Shown here: in pieces, positions 62,041-64,000 of the stretch
Numbering within the stretch: the first letter of the stretch is position 1
How the letters are laid out: each line of letters begins with the position of its first letter
Source of the DNA: Streptomyces umbrinus
GTDB taxonomy: Bacteria; Actinomycetota; Actinomycetes; Streptomycetales; Streptomycetaceae
DNA: 64,000 bases
NCBI RefSeq assembly: GCF_030817415.1
Contig: NZ_JAUSZI010000002.1
Span: forward strand, 9,771,501-9,835,500
Direction: 5' to 3'
Program-made: the position numbers and the translations under genes
Notes under the pieces: model-generated
What the model was told of the DNA's origin: nothing
The model's input: the letters and a program-made list of their open reading frames with translations, nothing else
The model's database searches: none

Positions 62041-62085
62041 GTCGCCCCCTGCTGCGCGGCTCCGACACACACTGAGGCGATCGTC

Positions 62086-62616
62086 TCAATTAACTTGAAA
62101 GCAACTCAACAGGCATATTCCAGCCATCAGAAGAGCCGCCAGGGCAAAATCGACGGCGAGGCGGACCGCGCGCAACTTTCTGTCCGCCAGCCAGGCGAGA
62201 ATCCGCAAGCGGCGCGCCTCGACATGTCGTTCAAGCTCCCCATGCGCGGCTGCACTCACGCCGAACCTGAGGTGTACGACTGCCTCGGCCATCAGTTCGG
62301 CCCGCAATCCCGCCCCTGGCACCACGGGGCGCAGTACGAGCAACGCAGCCCCTATCGCCAACAGCAGCAACAGGCACATCAGTACTAGGGAGAAAACCCC
62401 GACGGGGGGCAGGCCGTCTGTACTCGACAGAACGGCGATACCAGCAGCCAGCAGTCCACCGGCTATTCCACACAACGCCGTTGCTTTGGTATCCGCCCGC
62501 TGCACCTCGACGAAGGCGCGTTCGGCGTGCCCTCGCAGTCGCTGTATGTCTGTCGGAATATCCCATAGCTCCTGCATATCGGCCACGTCCTCCGCTGCCG
62601 TCGGTGTGCTTGTCAT
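62086..62616 (-). CDS. Pycsar-type three-TM effector protein (PycTM-like)
   Basis: A 176-residue membrane protein. A soluble N-terminal helix ends in VQRADTKATALCGI (residues 38-51), resembling the RxDxKA motif that opens the membrane part of Pycsar effectors (DUF5706). Predicted membrane segments are about residues 45-63, 72-95 and 152-172, with a charged helix between the second and third. In Pycsar systems such proteins bind a cyclic nucleotide and damage the membrane of infected cells. ATG 62616 is chosen; the ribosome binding site is weak. It is the first gene of the operon. Confidence 0.75.
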   Translation of the reverse strand: MTSTPTAAEDVADMQELWDIPTDIQRLRGHAERAFVEVQRADTKATALCGIAGGLLAAGIAVLSSTDGLPPVGVFSLVLMCLLLLLAIGAALLVLRPVVPGAGLRAELMAEAVVHLRFGVSAAAHGELERHVEARRLRILAWLADRKLRAVRLAVDFALAALLMAGICLLSCFQVN

Positions 62617-62687
62617 GGCAGTAGCCAGCCTGCTCGCAGAGGCGAAGGAGCGATGCCTATCGCAGGGCACGAGGCGCGCTGGTTCGC

Positions 62688-63628
62688 TCACTCCTCGGCT
62701 ATCGGAACCCGGCAGGATCTGCTGCAGGTTTGGGTGACAGGTTGACCTGTCACCCAAACCTGCACCAGACCCAGCTGCTCGCACCGGCGCCAGACCTCGT
62801 CCACCGCCTCGTTGTTGTTGGAGGCCACGAGAACGGTTTGCCCGCTGGTCACCGCGGTGGCGATGAGGTTGGCCACGAGCTGGCTCTTGCCGGTGCCGGG
62901 CGGTCCGGTGGCGACGGTGAGACGGCGTGTCATCGCGGCGCGCAGGACGGCGGCTTGGGCCTCGTTGCAGGGCAGGGGTGTCACCAGGCGTGATGGTTCG
63001 GGTTCCGACAGGGCCAGGGCGCGGGTGCGGTTCGCCGGGTCGGGGGACAGGGCGGCGAGTGCTGTCGCCTGGATGCGGTCCGTCTTCTGCGCGATGTCGG
63101 CGAAGTCGTCGAGGAGTTTCTTCGTGTAGGCGGTGTCGGGCAGGGCCGTGAGGAGGACGGCAGCGTTGCGGGCGCCGTGGCCGGGAGTGTGGATGTCGAT
63201 GCGGTCGGCGAGCTGGTCAGGGTGGAGCTCTTGGACGCACGGGATCTCGAACTCCTCCCTGAGGAGCTTGCTCGCCTCCACGGCCAGGCGGTCGTGCTGG
63301 CCGCGATGCCAGGTCGGCTGGAAGGTGTCGGCGAGCTGCGCGGCCTCCTCCTCGCCCAGCCAGTCCCGGGCCAGCTGCGGGTGGGGCTGGACGGGACCGT
63401 AGGGCTTGAGCCGCACCTCGCCGTCCTGGGAGACGATCTCCACGCGGCGGATCAGCAGCGGGGCGAACTTCGGGTGCCGCCAGGGCCGGCCGCCGCGTGG
63501 CCCGGTCACCACCACAGCCGGGTAGCTGGCCCAGAGTTCGGCCTCCTGCTCGGTGGCCGACTCGATCAGTGGGTCCGCCTCGGCGGGAACGGGGACGCTG
63601 TCCCTGCCGGGGATCTCGTCCGTGCAGG
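62688..63628 (-). pseudogene. Truncated SF1-type (AAA_11) helicase gene
   Basis: The frame runs in from the IS remnant on the right without a start codon (PLIESATEQEAELWASYPAV). It contains PLPCNEAQAAVLRAAMTRRL, Walker A GPPGTGKSQ and VLVASNNNEAVDEVWRRCEQ. The gene then enters the palindrome at 62723-62764, and the C-terminal helicase motifs are missing; the frame stops at 62688. Such helicases occur in defence islands. Both ends appear lost. Confidence 0.75.
62723..62764. repeat. Perfect palindrome with 20-bp arms
   Basis: Positions 62723-62742 and 62745-62764 are perfectly complementary, with only TG between them. The core GGTGACAGGT-TG-ACCTGTCACC lies 107 bp upstream of the first gene of the cyclase operon and exactly where the helicase gene is broken. 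It could be an operator, a terminator or a rearrangement junction. Confidence 0.85.
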
Positions 63629-64000
63629 TCAGGCCGCATGCTGGTACTCGTGGAGGGTGTCGCCGAGGCGGTCGCGTCGTCGTATGTCGAGGTGGGCGAT
63701 GGCGTCCGGGTCGGTGATCGGCGGTGGCTGGGGGTGCAGCGGGCGGGCGTCTGCGATGCCTTGGGCCGGTGGGAGTTGTGGGGCTGTTCGAACTCGCGCA
63801 GGGCGTGGAGCAGGTGGCGCTGGTTCGAGACCAGGGTGCGGTCCAGCAGTTCGCGTCGGCAGGTTTGTACCCAGCGTTCCGTGAGCGCGTTCATCCGCGG
63901 CATCCGGATCCCGCTGACTACGGCCTCGATCCCCGCATCCTCAAGGACGGTGTCGAACAGGGCGGGGTACTTCCCGTCGCGGTCGCGGATCATGAACCGG
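63629..64000 (-). pseudogene. IS transposase with integrase core (rve), frameshifted, runs off the right edge
   Basis: The visible part reads FMIRDRDGKYPALFDTVLED, RMPRMNALTERWVQTCRREL and HLLHALREFEQ, the C-terminal half of an rve-type DDE transposase including the Glu region. After HNSHRP the frame changes: the other frame reads PPPITDPDAIAHLDIRRRDR and ends LHEYQHAA with a stop at 63629-63631. Comparison with the usual HRPHQGI suggests a loss of about four bases. Confidence 0.75.

Noticed and set aside
1..64000. tRNA, rRNA or known riboswitches
   Set aside because: No T-loop GGTTCRANNCC with matching acceptor arms, no rRNA-like stretch and no riboswitch core was seen by eye; a covariance-model scan was not possible.

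Overview
The window is high-GC actinobacterial DNA and reads as a Streptomyces chromosome. Codon third positions are almost all G or C, rare TTA codons fall in accessory genes, and GTG starts and 4-bp ATGA overlaps are common. An adenylosuccinate lyase gene and a bioDAB cluster sit among many actinomycete-type regulators. Calls come from reading the sequence; no database search was run.

Positions 1-30,650 are mostly ordinary chromosome. They hold the end of an SbcC-type nuclease subunit gene, two Lrp/AsnC regulators each divergent from a target gene (a rhodanese and a methionine gamma-lyase-like enzyme), and an Imm21 gene frameshifted at its end and followed by 20-bp tandem repeats. Further on are a DUF885 protein, an ACT-GNAT protein, a SWIM-DUF6493 pair, phoD with a possible PHO box, a MocR regulator next to an EamA exporter, an ECF41-type sigma factor, convergent GntR and ROK regulators, purB, an SGNH hydrolase and a coupled pair of CNNM/CBS membrane proteins.

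Positions 31,340-40,200 hold a cluster of poorly understood genes: a DUF4132 protein, a 1,692-residue protein and a second SWIM zinc-finger protein. The first gene has an upstream element matching the PafBC (RecA-NDp) DNA-damage promoter, TTGTCRGTG-N8-TANNNT. The distant SWIM-DUF6493 pair has the same element with the same 8-bp spacer, so both loci look like members of one DNA-damage regulon.

Positions 40,261-52,810 carry an F420-type oxidoreductase, a MacB/FtsX-type ABC exporter, a ribbon-helix-helix/Fic toxin-antitoxin pair, a methyltransferase, a secreted lipase divergent from a large LuxR regulator, and the biotin genes bioB-bioA-bioD. The BioB has a Cys/His repeat tail.

From about 52,990 to the right edge is an accessory island: an excisionase-like HTH protein, a broken tyrosine-recombinase-like gene, an intact ISAs1-type insertion sequence, a membrane pentapeptide-repeat protein, a six-gene same-strand set, then a broken helicase gene and a broken IS transposase. 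In transcription order the set encodes a three-TM Pycsar-type effector, a Crp/Fnr-like cyclic-nucleotide-binding regulator, a class III nucleotide cyclase, a 752-residue P-loop-like protein with a degenerate Walker A, and two unknown proteins joined by ATGA overlaps. I read this as a candidate cyclic-nucleotide defence system with built-in Crp-type regulation and extra components; it is the most interesting part of the window.
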